Positions 36,366-44,696 are shown, numbered from the stretch's first letter. The stretch is DNA of 64,000 nt from Bailinhaonella thermotolerans (GCF_003594875.1 NZ_QZEY01000013.1:128863-192862); one strand, 5' to 3'. The notes: a model not told the origin generated them from the letters alone. Made by a program: numbers and translations.

Positions 36366-37454
36366 ATGGTGCGAGCCGCTCTGTTGCACGCGGTCGGCGA
36401 CGACAAGCTGGACATCCGCGACGACGTCACGGTGGCCGGGCCCGGCCCCGCCGAGGTCCGGGTGAAGATCAGGGCCACGGGCGTGTGCCACTCGGACCTG
36501 TCGGTCATGACCGGGGTGCTGCCGGCCACGCTGCCCTGCGTGATCGGCCACGAGGGCGCGGGCGAGGTCGTCGAGGTCGGGGACCACGTCACCGGCCTGG
36601 AGCCGGGCGACCGCGTGGTGATCAACTGGACCCCCGCCTGCGGCACGTGCGCGAGCTGCGTCCGGGGCGAGCCGTACCTCTGCGTCACCTACGTCATCCG
36701 CGGCTTCACCGAGTCGCGGTTCACCTTCGACGGCGGCAAGGCCGCGTTCGGCATGGCCGGGTGCGGCACGTGGTCGGAGGAGGTCACGATCCCGTTCCAG
36801 GGCGCGATCAAGATCGACCCGGCGGTGCCGTACGAGGTGGCGGCGCTGATCGGCTGCGGCATCACCACCGGCCTCGGCTCGGTGTTCAACACCGCCAAGG
36901 TACGGCCGGGCAGCACGGTCGCGGTGATCGGCTGCGGCGGGATCGGGCTGTCGATCATCCAGGGGGCGCGCATCGCGGGCGCCACGAAGATCCTGGCGGT
37001 GGACCCGCTGGAGTCCAAGCACACCCTGGCCAAGAAGGTGGGCGCGACGGACGCGTGCACGCCGGACCAGCTCGCCGAGGCGATCGGCCTGGTCACCGGG
37101 GGCGAGGGGTTCGACTACGCCTTCGAGGCGGTGGGCAGGTCCGCCACCATCCAGGCGGCCTGGCAGGCGGCCCGGCGCGGCGGCGACGTGGTGGTCGTGG
37201 GCGCGGGCGCGGCCGACGACAACTTCCAGATGAGCGCGTTCAGCCTGCTCTTCGAGGGCAAGAACATCCTCTCCTCGCTGTACGGCAACGCCGACACGCG
37301 CCGGGACTTCCCCTTCTACGCCGAGCTCTACAAGGCGGGCAAGCTGGACATGGACAGCATGATCAGCCGCCGCATCCGCCTGTCCGAGGTGAACGACGCC
37401 GTCGCCGCGCTGCGCTCCGGCGAGGCCCTGCGGCAGATCGTGCTCTTCGACTGA
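36366..37454 (+). CDS. Zinc-dependent alcohol dehydrogenase, class III-like MDR
   Basis: A 362-residue medium-chain dehydrogenase. Catalytic zinc ligands are Cys41 (GVCHSDLS) and His62-Glu63 (GHEGAGEVVEVGD). The structural zinc lobe has Cys92, 95, 98 and 106. The NAD motif is VAVIGCGGIGLSIIQGARIAG near 185-205. Resembles AdhD/Rv3086-type enzymes. In a KstR-like operon with a ferredoxin, it may oxidise the C26 alcohol made by the P450 to the aldehyde (inference). ATG with GGAGG upstream. Confidence 0.9.
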   Translation: MVRAALLHAVGDDKLDIRDDVTVAGPGPAEVRVKIRATGVCHSDLSVMTGVLPATLPCVIGHEGAGEVVEVGDHVTGLEPGDRVVINWTPACGTCASCVRGEPYLCVTYVIRGFTESRFTFDGGKAAFGMAGCGTWSEEVTIPFQGAIKIDPAVPYEVAALIGCGITTGLGSVFNTAKVRPGSTVAVIGCGGIGLSIIQGARIAGATKILAVDPLESKHTLAKKVGATDACTPDQLAEAIGLVTGGEGFDYAFEAVGRSATIQAAWQAARRGGDVVVVGAGAADDNFQMSAFSLLFEGKNILSSLYGNADTRRDFPFYAELYKAGKLDMDSMISRRIRLSEVNDAVAALRSGEALRQIVLFD

Positions 37455-37483
37455 TCACAGGCTCAAGGGTTCAACGGTGCAAC

Positions 37484-37556
37484 GGCTCCACGGCGCCCTG
37501 GCACCACGGGCCCCGGCTCCACGGCGCCCTGGCACCACGGGCCCCGGCTCCACGGG
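37484..37556. repeat. 31-bp tandem repeat, 2.3 copies
   Basis: Copies at 37484-37514 and 37515-37545 are identical, with a partial third copy at 37546-37556. The unit starts GGCTCCACGGCGCCCTGG. It lies just after the alcohol dehydrogenase stop, before two hairpins. No coding potential. Confidence 0.88.
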
Positions 37557-37561
37557 CGCAT

Positions 37562-37631
37562 CGGCTCAGCCGTACATGCCGACAAATCATGGTATGTACG
37601 GCTGAGCTGCCGGAAGTTTCACCTTTCCGGC
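37562..37631 (+). terminator. Two adjacent hairpins after adh
   Basis: GCTCAGCCGTACAT (37564-37577) pairs with ATGTACGGCTGAGC (37594-37607), extended by further pairs around a 10-base loop. Immediately after, GCCGGAA (37609-37615) pairs with TTCCGGC (37625-37631). These are probably the transcription terminator of the 35666-37454 operon. The first stem's arms include CCGTAC, common in this genome's spacers. Confidence 0.7.
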
Positions 37632-37713
37632 AAGGGGCACCCTGGCGGCACGCCGAGTGACGTCGCCCCGCGGGCAGGCGCGGGGCGAGGCGGGCGCTCG
37701 CTAGGAGACGACG

Positions 37714-37902
37714 ATGGCTCGCTTGTACCGCCGGGGCATCAGCCTGGTTTTCCTGATCTACATCCTCGTCGGCATCTACGTGGCCTGGGTCCACGACTAC
37801 ATCACGCCGGCCCTGCTCAGGGACGTCGCGGAGGCGCTGCTCGCGGTGTTCCTGTGGTTCCTCGTCCTGCTCGGGGTGGACCTCCACCTCGGCGGCGACT
37901 GA
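37714..37902 (+). CDS. Small membrane protein
   Basis: A 62-residue protein with two hydrophobic segments, about 9-26 (ISLVFLIYILVGIYVAWV) and about 41-56 (ALLAVFLWFLVLLGVD), separated by a short charged loop. Common as an unnamed small membrane protein in actinomycetes. ATG at 37714 is preceded by AGGAGACGACG. Function unknown; it lies between the alcohol dehydrogenase and a convergent steroid SDR gene. Confidence 0.75.
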   Translation: MARLYRRGISLVFLIYILVGIYVAWVHDYITPALLRDVAEALLAVFLWFLVLLGVDLHLGGD

Positions 37903-37930
37903 CCGCCGCCCGCCGCGCCCAGGAGACGGA

Positions 37931-37998
37931 CGTCCCCGGGGCGCGGCGGGCGCGTCCCGGGGGGCGCGCGGGATCAGCGGATCGCGCTCCCGGGGACG
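37931..37998. terminator. Inverted repeat between convergent genes
   Basis: CGTCCCCGGG (37931-37940) pairs with CCCGGGGACG (37989-37998). The loop contains the direct repeat CGGGATCAGCGG, repeated again at 38001-38012. It is probably a shared terminator region between the small membrane gene and the SDR gene. Confidence 0.45.
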
Positions 37999-38013
37999 CA
38001 CGGGATCAGCGGG

Positions 38014-38910
38014 TCAGAGCATGGCCTTCATGGATGCGCCGGCCTGCTGGCCCAGCGTGGTCGGCGTGAGGTACGGCGTCTCGGCCAGGATCGCGTCCCA
38101 GTTGTCCCGCACGGCCTCGGGGGTCAGGTCGTCCTGGCGGAAGCCCGGACCCTCCGCGACGAACACGCGGGCGACCCGGCCGCCGCCGACCGAGAAGACC
38201 TCGCCGCTGGTCTCGCAGGACTCGTGGACGAGGTACGTCACGAGGGCGGTGACGCGCTCCGGCGTGAACTTGCTCTCGAACTCGGCCGGCAGCAGGGACT
38301 CGGTCATCCGGGTCCAGGCGATCGGGGCGATCGCGTTGGCCTTGATGCCGTTCTTGGCGCCCTCGATGCCCAGCGTCTTGGCCAGGCCGACCAGGCCCAT
38401 CTTGGCGGTGGAGTAGTTGGCCTGGCCGAAGTTGCCGAACAGACCGGCGGGCGAGGACGTCATGAGCACGCGGCCGTAACCCTGCTCCTTCATGTGCGGC
38501 CAGGCGGCGCGGCTGACGAGGTAGGACCCGCGCACGTGCACGGCGAGCACGGCGTCGAACTCCTCGACGCTCATCTTGCCGAACGACTTGTCCCGCAGGA
38601 TGCCCGCGTTGTTGACGACGATGTCCACCCGGCCGAACCGCTCGATCGCGGCGTCCACGAGCGCCTGGGCGCCCTCGGGGGTGGCGACGTCGTGCGCGTC
38701 GGCGATGGCCTCGCCGCCCTCCTTGGCGATCAGCTCGGTCACCTCGGCCGCGGGCGTGGTGGACGCGCCGCTGCCGTCGAGCGCGCCGCCCAGGTCGTTC
38801 ACGACCACCTTGGCGCCCCGCCGGCCCAGCTCCAGCGCGTGGGAGCGCCCGAGGCCGTGGCCGGCCCCCGTGACGATCGCGACCTTGCCGTCGAACCGCA
38901 GCTCACTCAT
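38014..38910 (-). CDS. hsd4A: MFE-2-type short-chain dehydrogenase, Hsd4A-like
   Basis: A 298-residue SDR of the peroxisomal multifunctional-enzyme-2 type. The glycine motif is TGAGHGLG (14-21), followed by VVVNDLGGALDGSG, typical for 3-hydroxyacyl-CoA dehydrogenases of this group. Catalytic residues lie in MTSSPAGLFGNFGQANYSTAKMG (Ser152/153, Tyr166, Lys170). Mycobacterial Hsd4A (Rv3502c) oxidises 3-hydroxy-steroid-CoA in side-chain degradation, and fdxD is its neighbour there too. ATG 38910 chosen (MSELRF); the upstream extension to 38967 is unlikely. A weak KstR half-site lies at 38974-38987. Confidence 0.85.
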   Translation of the reverse strand: MSELRFDGKVAIVTGAGHGLGRSHALELGRRGAKVVVNDLGGALDGSGASTTPAAEVTELIAKEGGEAIADAHDVATPEGAQALVDAAIERFGRVDIVVNNAGILRDKSFGKMSVEEFDAVLAVHVRGSYLVSRAAWPHMKEQGYGRVLMTSSPAGLFGNFGQANYSTAKMGLVGLAKTLGIEGAKNGIKANAIAPIAWTRMTESLLPAEFESKFTPERVTALVTYLVHESCETSGEVFSVGGGRVARVFVAEGPGFRQDDLTPEAVRDNWDAILAETPYLTPTTLGQQAGASMKAML

Positions 38911-38973
38911 GCCGCCTGCCTTCCTGCGTACGGTTGTGCATCCGGTGTGCGTCCGCGCCTGTGACAACCAAAC

Positions 38974-38987
38974 AGTAGCTTGTTCTG
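38974..38987. promoter_or_regulatory. Degenerate KstR-like box upstream of the SDR gene
   Basis: AGTAGCTTGTTCTG (minus strand CAGAACAAGCTACT) keeps one AGAAC/GTTCT half-site of the KstR consensus but has mismatches in the other half. It lies 64 bases before the SDR start. Suggestive only. Confidence 0.35.
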
Positions 38988-39181
38988 TGCGGCTCGCCGC
39001 TCACCGGGTAGGACCCTGAAATGTCGATAGCGCATAGTGATCGGACGAGTGCGCTTCTGCTAGGGTGTCGGGTCCCGCATCCCGGCGCCGCCCCGCGCAC
39101 GCCCCCTCGCGAGACCCCGCGGGCACTCCCCCGCGCACACCTGAACAACGGCTGAGCGACACTCCGGGCTGGAGGCCTCCT

Positions 39182-40240
39182 ATGCCCGTCTCCCCCTCCC
39201 ACCGGGTCATCCAGTGGGCCACCGGCGCGGTCGGCGGCTACTCCCTGCGCTCGGTGATCTCCCGCCCCTGGCTCGAACTCGCGGGCGTGCTCGTCTTCGA
39301 CCCCAAGAAGGCGGGCCGCGACGCCGGAGAGCTGGTCGGGGCCGGGCCCACCGGCGTGGTTACCACGGCGGACGTCCACGAGATCATGGCCATCCCGGCC
39401 GACTGCGTGCTCCACATGCCGCTGCCCGCGCCGTTCGCGGGCGGCAGCCGTACCGACGACGTCGAGACGATCTGCGCGCTGCTGCGCTCCGGCAAGAACG
39501 TGATCACGACGACCGGCTTCGTCTACCCGCAGGCGTACGGCCGGGGCCTGGTCGAGCGGCTGGAGGAGGCGTGCCGCGAGGGCGGGACCAGCCTGCACGG
39601 CACGGGCATCAACCCCGGGTTCATGTGCGACCTGCTCCCGCTGGCGCTGTCGGGGCTGTGCGTGCGGCTGGACCACATCTACGCCCGCGAGTGCTCGGAC
39701 TTCAGCGGGCATCCGTCGGCGCGGATCGTCGGCGACCTGATCGGCTTCGGCCGCGCCCCCGAGGAGTACGTCCGCTCGGTGCGGCCGTTCCGGGCGTTCC
39801 AGCGGGGGCTCTTCGCCGAGAGCGTGCACCTGGTCGCCGCCGCGCTGGGCGTGGAGCTGGACGAGGTGGAGGAGCGCGACGAGTACGACCTGGCGCGGGA
39901 GGACTTCGAGGTCGCGGCCGGAGTCGTGCGGCGGGGCACGGTCTGCGCGTCGCGGTGGCTCTTCTCCGGGCTGGTGCGGGGGCGGCCGTTCATGACGATC
40001 GAGTGCGTCTACAAGTCCGACGCCGCGCGGGTGGGGCGCTGGCCCTCCCCCGGGTTCTCGGCGCACATCGAGGGCGTCCCCCAGCTCATGCTCTCGGTGG
40101 ACGAGGTCACCCAGGGCCTCGCGGGGGCGGCCGCGCACGCGGTCAACGCCGTCCCCGCGGTCTGCGCCGCGCCCCCGGGCGTCCGCACCCTCCTCGACCT
40201 GCCCCTCACCACCGGCCGGGGCACCGCCCGCCTGGCCTGA
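39182..40240 (+). CDS. NAD(P)-binding dihydrodipicolinate-reductase-like oxidoreductase
   Basis: A 352-residue Rossmann protein. The N-terminal motif is IQWATGAVGGYSLRSVISRP, then DLVGVLVFDPKKAGRDAGEL-like sequence. LLRSGKNVITTTGFVYPQ and GTSLHGTGINPGFMCDLLPLAL match the dihydrodipicolinate reductase / 2,4-diaminopentanoate dehydrogenase-like family. Such genes recur near steroid or fatty-acid catabolic genes in mycobacteria, without an established reaction. ATG 39182 has GGAGG 6 bases upstream. Confidence 0.78.
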   Translation: MPVSPSHRVIQWATGAVGGYSLRSVISRPWLELAGVLVFDPKKAGRDAGELVGAGPTGVVTTADVHEIMAIPADCVLHMPLPAPFAGGSRTDDVETICALLRSGKNVITTTGFVYPQAYGRGLVERLEEACREGGTSLHGTGINPGFMCDLLPLALSGLCVRLDHIYARECSDFSGHPSARIVGDLIGFGRAPEEYVRSVRPFRAFQRGLFAESVHLVAAALGVELDEVEERDEYDLAREDFEVAAGVVRRGTVCASRWLFSGLVRGRPFMTIECVYKSDAARVGRWPSPGFSAHIEGVPQLMLSVDEVTQGLAGAAAHAVNAVPAVCAAPPGVRTLLDLPLTTGRGTARLA

Positions 40241-40349
40241 CCGAGCCGTACGGCTGGCGCCGGGTCCGTCGTACGGCTCTCGCCGGCCCCGCCGTACGGC
40301 GCGCGGGGCGCGGGAGGCGCGGGGGCGGCGGGCGGCGGGCGGCGGAAGG

Positions 40350-41408
40350 TCAGGTCGCGGGGCTCCAGAGGTCGGGGGTGCCGGGGGTGCGGCGGACGCG
40401 GCCGCGGGCCTCCAGCCAGACGAGGTGGGCCAGCGTCTCCCCGTTGGCGGCGCGGCGCATGAACAGGGGGATCGTCTCCCAGGGACGGGACCAGGTGAGA
40501 CGGGTGGCCAGGTCCCAGCAGGCGATCTCGCCGGCGGCGGCGACCGTCTTCTCGATCTCGTCGAGGCGCTCGTGGTGGTGGGCGATCACGTGGTCCACGC
40601 GGTCGGCGAGCCCGGCGAACCGGTACTCATGCGCGGGCAGCACCTCGTCCGCCTCCAGCGCGCGGATCGAGGCCAGCGAGTCCAGGTAGTCGGCCAGCGG
40701 GTTCGCCGGGGCCTGCGGGTGCACGGCCACGATCGGGGTGATCCTGGGCAGCACGTGGTCGCCGGACAGCAGCAGGCGGCGGCCGGGCTCGGCGAAGCAC
40801 AGGTGCCCCGGGGAGTGCCCGGGCGTCCAGATCGCGCGCAGGTCCCAGCCGGGCAGGTCCAGGCGGTCGCCGTCCTCGATGAGCACGTCGGGCTCGGCCA
40901 GGCGCACGAAGTGCCGTACGGCCATCGAGGCCCCGGCCAGCTCGTCCGCGGACGCGGGCGGGACGCCGCACCGGTCGAGGAGGGCGCGCTCACGCCGTAC
41001 GAGACCTTCGGCGAAGCCCTCGTCGTAGCGGTCGGGGATGAGCCGGGCGTCGGCCGGGTGCAGGCCGACCCACGCGCCGGACTCCTCGCGCACCCGCCCG
41101 GCCAGGCCGTAGTGGTCGGGGTGGATGTGGGTGACGAGCACGGCCCTGACGTCGGCGATGGTGTACCCGGCGACGGCCAGGCCCGCGGTGAGCCCGGCGA
41201 ACGCCTCGGGGGTGTCCCAGCCCGCGTCCACGATGGCGACGCCGTCCGGCAGTTCCAGGGCGTAGACCAGGACGTAGCGCAGCGGGTTGATCGGGATGGG
41301 CACGGGGATCGACCACAGGCCCGGCCGCACCCGCTCGACCTCGGGAAGCCGCCCGCCGAGCCACGCGGCCCGCTGCTCTTCGTTCGTCGCAGTCACCACG
41401 TCTGGCAT
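40350..41408 (-). CDS. Metallo-beta-lactamase-fold hydrolase (LACTB2-like), paralogue 2
   Basis: A 352-residue zinc hydrolase paralogous to the 25367-26449 gene. Shared blocks are LWSIPVPIPINPLRYVLVYALE, LVTHIHPDHYGLAGRVREESGAWV, WTPGHSPGHLCF and SGDHVLPRITPIV. It has a C-terminal winged-helix-like part. ATG at 41408. Divergent from the 41503 gene across a short region with direct repeats that include a KstR-like box. Substrate unknown; CoA thioester or lactone hydrolysis is possible. Confidence 0.88.
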   Translation of the reverse strand: MPDVVTATNEEQRAAWLGGRLPEVERVRPGLWSIPVPIPINPLRYVLVYALELPDGVAIVDAGWDTPEAFAGLTAGLAVAGYTIADVRAVLVTHIHPDHYGLAGRVREESGAWVGLHPADARLIPDRYDEGFAEGLVRRERALLDRCGVPPASADELAGASMAVRHFVRLAEPDVLIEDGDRLDLPGWDLRAIWTPGHSPGHLCFAEPGRRLLLSGDHVLPRITPIVAVHPQAPANPLADYLDSLASIRALEADEVLPAHEYRFAGLADRVDHVIAHHHERLDEIEKTVAAAGEIACWDLATRLTWSRPWETIPLFMRRAANGETLAHLVWLEARGRVRRTPGTPDLWSPAT

Positions 41409-41414
41409 TCTGCC

Positions 41415-41463
41415 CTGTCCACAGAATCGCGTTCTATTCAGGGCTGTCCACAGAATCGTGTTC
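41415..41463. repeat. 20-bp direct repeats with KstR-like half-sites at a divergent promoter
   Basis: CTGTCCACAGAATCGYGTTC occurs at 41415-41434 and 41444-41463 with one difference (29-base period). The first copy continues into AGAATCGCGTTCTA (41423-41436), which matches six of eight fixed positions of the KstR consensus. It sits between divergent genes starting at 41408 (minus) and 41503 (plus), where an operator is expected. Confidence 0.7.
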
Positions 41464-41502
41464 GGCCTCGGTCCGGGGTCGCGCCGGGGTTACGGTCGGG
41501 GC

Positions 41503-42387
41503 ATGGATCTGAGTCGTGAGACCACGGACGACGGGCGGTTCCGGCGCCAGCCGAACCGGTTCACCGACCACATCACGCCTGAGGCGGGCAGATACCAGCT
41601 CTACGCGTCGCTGGCCTGCCCCTGGGCCCAGCGCGCGCTCATCGTGCGGCGGCTGCTGGGCCTGGAGGAGGTCATCGGCGTCACGATCGTGGACCCCATC
41701 CGCGACGAGAAGGGCTGGCGCTTCTTCGGCAAGGACCCGGTGACGGGCGCGGCCTACCTCTCGGAGCTCTACCTGGCGAGCGACCCGTCCTTCACCGGCC
41801 GCTACACGGTCCCCTGCGTCTGGGACACCAAGGCGAACCACCTCACCACCAACGACTATCCGCAGATCACCCTGGACTTCGAGACGATCCTCGCGCCCTT
41901 CCACGCGCAGGGCGCGCCCGACCTCTACCCGGAGCGGCTGCGGGCGGAGATCGACGAGCTGAACGACCGGCTCTTCCACGGTCTCAACAACGGCGTCTAC
42001 AAGGCCGGCTTCGCCCGCTCCCAGGAGGCCTACGACGAGGCCGTGGGCGAGGTCTTCCGCACGCTGGACTTCCTGGAGGAGCGGCTGGGCGGGCGGCGGT
42101 TCCTGTTCGGCGACGACCTGACCGAGTCCGACGTCCGCCTCTACACCACGCTCGCCCGCTTCGACGCGGTCTACCATTCCCACTTCAAGTGCATGGTCCG
42201 CCGCCTGGTCGACTACCCCCGCCTGTGGTCCTACGCCCGCGACCTCTACCGGGTCCCCGCCTTCCGCGAGACCACCGACTTCGACCACATCAAGCGCCAC
42301 TACTACGTCACGCAGACCAACATCAACCCGACGGGGATCGTCCCCTGGGGCCCCGACGTGGACTGGGAGGCCCCGCCCGCCCGCTGA
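41503..42387 (+). CDS. Glutathionyl-hydroquinone-reductase-like GST (ECM4/YqjG family)
   Basis: A 294-residue member of the Xi/omega GST group. The catalytic cysteine is in YASLACPWAQRALIVRR (Cys39). The family signatures DEKGWRFF and LYLASDPSFTGRYTVPCVWDTK follow, with HIKRHYYVTQTNINPTGIVP at the C-terminus. In GSH organisms this family reduces glutathionyl-hydroquinones. Actinomycetes generally lack glutathione, so a mycothiol-conjugate substrate is inferred. ATG at 41503, downstream of the repeat operator. Confidence 0.9.
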   Translation: MDLSRETTDDGRFRRQPNRFTDHITPEAGRYQLYASLACPWAQRALIVRRLLGLEEVIGVTIVDPIRDEKGWRFFGKDPVTGAAYLSELYLASDPSFTGRYTVPCVWDTKANHLTTNDYPQITLDFETILAPFHAQGAPDLYPERLRAEIDELNDRLFHGLNNGVYKAGFARSQEAYDEAVGEVFRTLDFLEERLGGRRFLFGDDLTESDVRLYTTLARFDAVYHSHFKCMVRRLVDYPRLWSYARDLYRVPAFRETTDFDHIKRHYYVTQTNINPTGIVPWGPDVDWEAPPAR

Positions 42388-42402
42388 GTCGGGCGGGGCC
42401 TC
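42367..42402. terminator. Terminator hairpin overlapping the stop codon of the GST gene
   Basis: GAGGCCCCGCCCG (42367-42379) pairs exactly with CGGGCGGGGCCTC (42390-42402). The loop contains the TGA stop (42385-42387). It lies between convergent genes (next stop at 42461) and may work in both directions. Confidence 0.75.
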
Positions 42403-42460
42403 GTCCTGGGGGCCGGCGCGCTCGCGCCGCCGTCCGGGCGCGCGGCGGGCGCGCCCGGGA

Positions 42461-44038
42461 TCATCCCGCGCCGGACCGCGCGGGCACCCGCTCCGGGGCG
42501 GTCCGCGCGGCGCGCCCACCGATCCCGAGGTAGAGCAGCGCCGACAGCAGGAGCAGGCCGGCGGCGCCCCACCAGACGGAGGCGACGCCCGCCCGGGCCG
42601 CGAGCATGCCTCCGGCCAGCGCACACAGTGTGCCGCCGAACTGGAGCTGAAGCGACATCACCGAGACGACGGTCGCGCGCTCCCCGGAGGACACCCGGCG
42701 ATGGGTCATCTCCTGCCGCAGCGGCGAGGTGATCCCGAAGCCGATGAACATCACGACGTACGCCAGGGCGGCCGCGACCACGGCGGGGAAACCGGCGAGC
42801 GCGGTCCCGGCGGCGAGGCCGGACAGCGCGAGCGCGGCGACGATCACGCCGGCCGCGGCCGCCCGCGCCGCCCCGCGCATCGACCGCTCCGACCCGGGCG
42901 CCGCCCGGTCGCCCGCCGCGCCGCGATCCCCCGCCGCGCCGCCGTCCGCCTCCGTGTGCGCCGCCGGAGCGGCGTTCTGGGCTTGGCCGGTGCGGGCGGC
43001 TTGGCCGGTGCGCGCGGCCTGAGCGAGGGCGGCGCCCGCCTCGGCGTGGGCGGCCTCGGTCTCGGTCTCGGCGGCCCCCGTCTCCAGCGGCCGTCCGGGG
43101 ACGGGCGGCCCCTCGGGCACGGGCGGCGGCCCGCCGGCCGCGCCGCCGTCCCCGCCGCCGTCGCGCGGGGTCAGGACGCGGGCGGCGAGCGGGCTGAGCC
43201 GCTGGCCGAGCGAGAACGCCAGGAACCCGGCGGAGACGACGATCGCGTAGACCAGGCCGCCCTTCTCGCCCCCGCCGGTCAGGTCCGCCAGGCGGCCCGG
43301 CGTGAGCATCTCGATGGCGTTGAGCGCCACCCCGAGCACGAACATCGTGCCGAGCACGCGCACGAGCACGCTGTCGCGCAGCCCCAGCCGGAAGCCCGTG
43401 CCGATCGTGCGCGGCACGTCGCGCAGCACCGATCCCGGCGTGGCCCGGGGACGCGGCGGCTCGGGCATGCCGAACATCGCCGTCAGCAGCAGCGCCACCG
43501 ACGCGACCGCGCTCAGGGCGACGGGCACGGACAGCGGGATCAGGCCCAGCGGCAGGTCCCGGGGCATCAGGAGCGGGATCACGCCGCCCACGAGCGTCCC
43601 GGCGGCCAGCGCGAGGGAGCCCACCGACTCCCCGCGCGCCAGCCCGCGCCGCAGGTCGGCCTTCTCGCCCGCCCTGTCGACGTACCACGCCTCGGCGGGG
43701 CCGCTGGACAGCGCCCGCGAGACGCCCTTGAGCAGGGAGGTCAGCGCGAGCTCCCACAGCGTGGTCGCCACGGCCATCCAGGCGAGCGCGATCACGCCGA
43801 CCGCCGCCGAGATGGCGAGCACCGTGCGCCGGCCGATCACGTCGGCCAGCCCGCCGGTCGGCAGTTCCAGGGCGACCACGGTGCCGCCGTAGATGGCGAA
43901 GACCAGCCCGACGCCCGCCAGGTCCAGGCCGCGCGCCTGGTACAGAAGGACCATCGGGGTCATGTACAGCCCGGTCGCCAGCCACACGAGGAAGTTCAGC
44001 AGGGCGAACCGGCGGGCGGGGTCGATCGTCGTGCCCAT
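42461..44038 (-). CDS. MFS transporter with long cytoplasmic loop insertion
   Basis: A 525-residue major facilitator. N-terminal half: RFALLNFLVWLATGLYMTPM, GLADVIGRRTVLAISAAVG (loop 2-3 signature). The C-terminal half ends SVWWGAAGLLLLSALLYLG. Between halves (about 290-385) lies a hydrophilic insert rich in Gly, Pro, Ala and Glu with short repeats (AARTGQAARTGQA; GAAGDRGAAGDR). ATG 44038 overlaps the regulator stop by one base (TGATG). Likely an exporter controlled by the upstream ArsR-type regulator. Substrate unknown. Confidence 0.88.
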   Translation of the reverse strand: MGTTIDPARRFALLNFLVWLATGLYMTPMVLLYQARGLDLAGVGLVFAIYGGTVVALELPTGGLADVIGRRTVLAISAAVGVIALAWMAVATTLWELALTSLLKGVSRALSSGPAEAWYVDRAGEKADLRRGLARGESVGSLALAAGTLVGGVIPLLMPRDLPLGLIPLSVPVALSAVASVALLLTAMFGMPEPPRPRATPGSVLRDVPRTIGTGFRLGLRDSVLVRVLGTMFVLGVALNAIEMLTPGRLADLTGGGEKGGLVYAIVVSAGFLAFSLGQRLSPLAARVLTPRDGGGDGGAAGGPPPVPEGPPVPGRPLETGAAETETEAAHAEAGAALAQAARTGQAARTGQAQNAAPAAHTEADGGAAGDRGAAGDRAAPGSERSMRGAARAAAAGVIVAALALSGLAAGTALAGFPAVVAAALAYVVMFIGFGITSPLRQEMTHRRVSSGERATVVSVMSLQLQFGGTLCALAGGMLAARAGVASVWWGAAGLLLLSALLYLGIGGRAARTAPERVPARSGAG

Positions 44039-44679
44039 CAGGCGTACCCCCTCGCGGGGAAGGCGGCCAGGGTCAGCATGATCAGCTCGCTGCCGTCGCC
44101 GGGGTCCCCGGGATCGGCGGCGAGTTCGTGGACCATCTCCTCCAGGCGGCGGCGCACCTCGTGCAGGGCCGCGGGCGTGAGCCGCACCACCTCGTCGCTC
44201 AGGCCGAGGGTCTCGACCCACTCCGGGCTCCAGTCCTCGATCTCCGCCTCGAAGCGCTCGGCCGTCTCCACGACGGACTGCAGGTGGCGGCGGCGCATGA
44301 AGGCCGTCGCCTCGCGGCCCTCCGGGGTCTCGCGCATCTCGGCGTTGCTCCAGGAGGTGAGGGCGTGCAGGGCCCGCCAGCGGCGTTCGCGGGCGTTGCG
44401 CTGCTCGGGGTCCTGCTCGATGAAGCCGTACCGCTCGAGCTGGCGCAGGTGGTAGCTCGTCGAGCCGGAGCTCTCGCCGAACCGCCGGGCCAGCTCGCTC
44501 GCGGTCGCGGGGCCGTCCACCCGCAGGGACGCCAGGAGCCGGGTCCGCAGCGGGTGCGCCACGGCCTTCAGCGTCTCCACGTCGGTGACCCGGCGCACGT
44601 CGTCCCGCCGCGGCCGTTCGCGATGCGGCGGGAGTCCCGCGCCGCCCCCGGCGCGCGCGGGGTTCGTCTCGTCTGACAT
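44038..44679 (-). CDS. ArsR-type winged-helix regulator (HTH_20)
   Basis: A 213-residue regulator. The HTH region (about 35-100) includes LKAVAHPLRTRLLASLRVDG, TASELARRFGESSGSTSYHLRQLERYGF and a C-terminal helical dimerisation part. The metal-binding ELCVCDL box of classic ArsR is absent, so it is probably not a metal sensor. Start ATG 44679. Two tandem palindromes lie 18 bases upstream and are very likely its operator, giving autoregulation and control of the MFS gene with which it is translationally coupled. Confidence 0.9.
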   Translation of the reverse strand: MSDETNPARAGGGAGLPPHRERPRRDDVRRVTDVETLKAVAHPLRTRLLASLRVDGPATASELARRFGESSGSTSYHLRQLERYGFIEQDPEQRNARERRWRALHALTSWSNAEMRETPEGREATAFMRRRHLQSVVETAERFEAEIEDWSPEWVETLGLSDEVVRLTPAALHEVRRRLEEMVHELAADPGDPGDGSELIMLTLAAFPARGYA

Positions 44680-44696
44680 GGCTCACACCCTAGACC

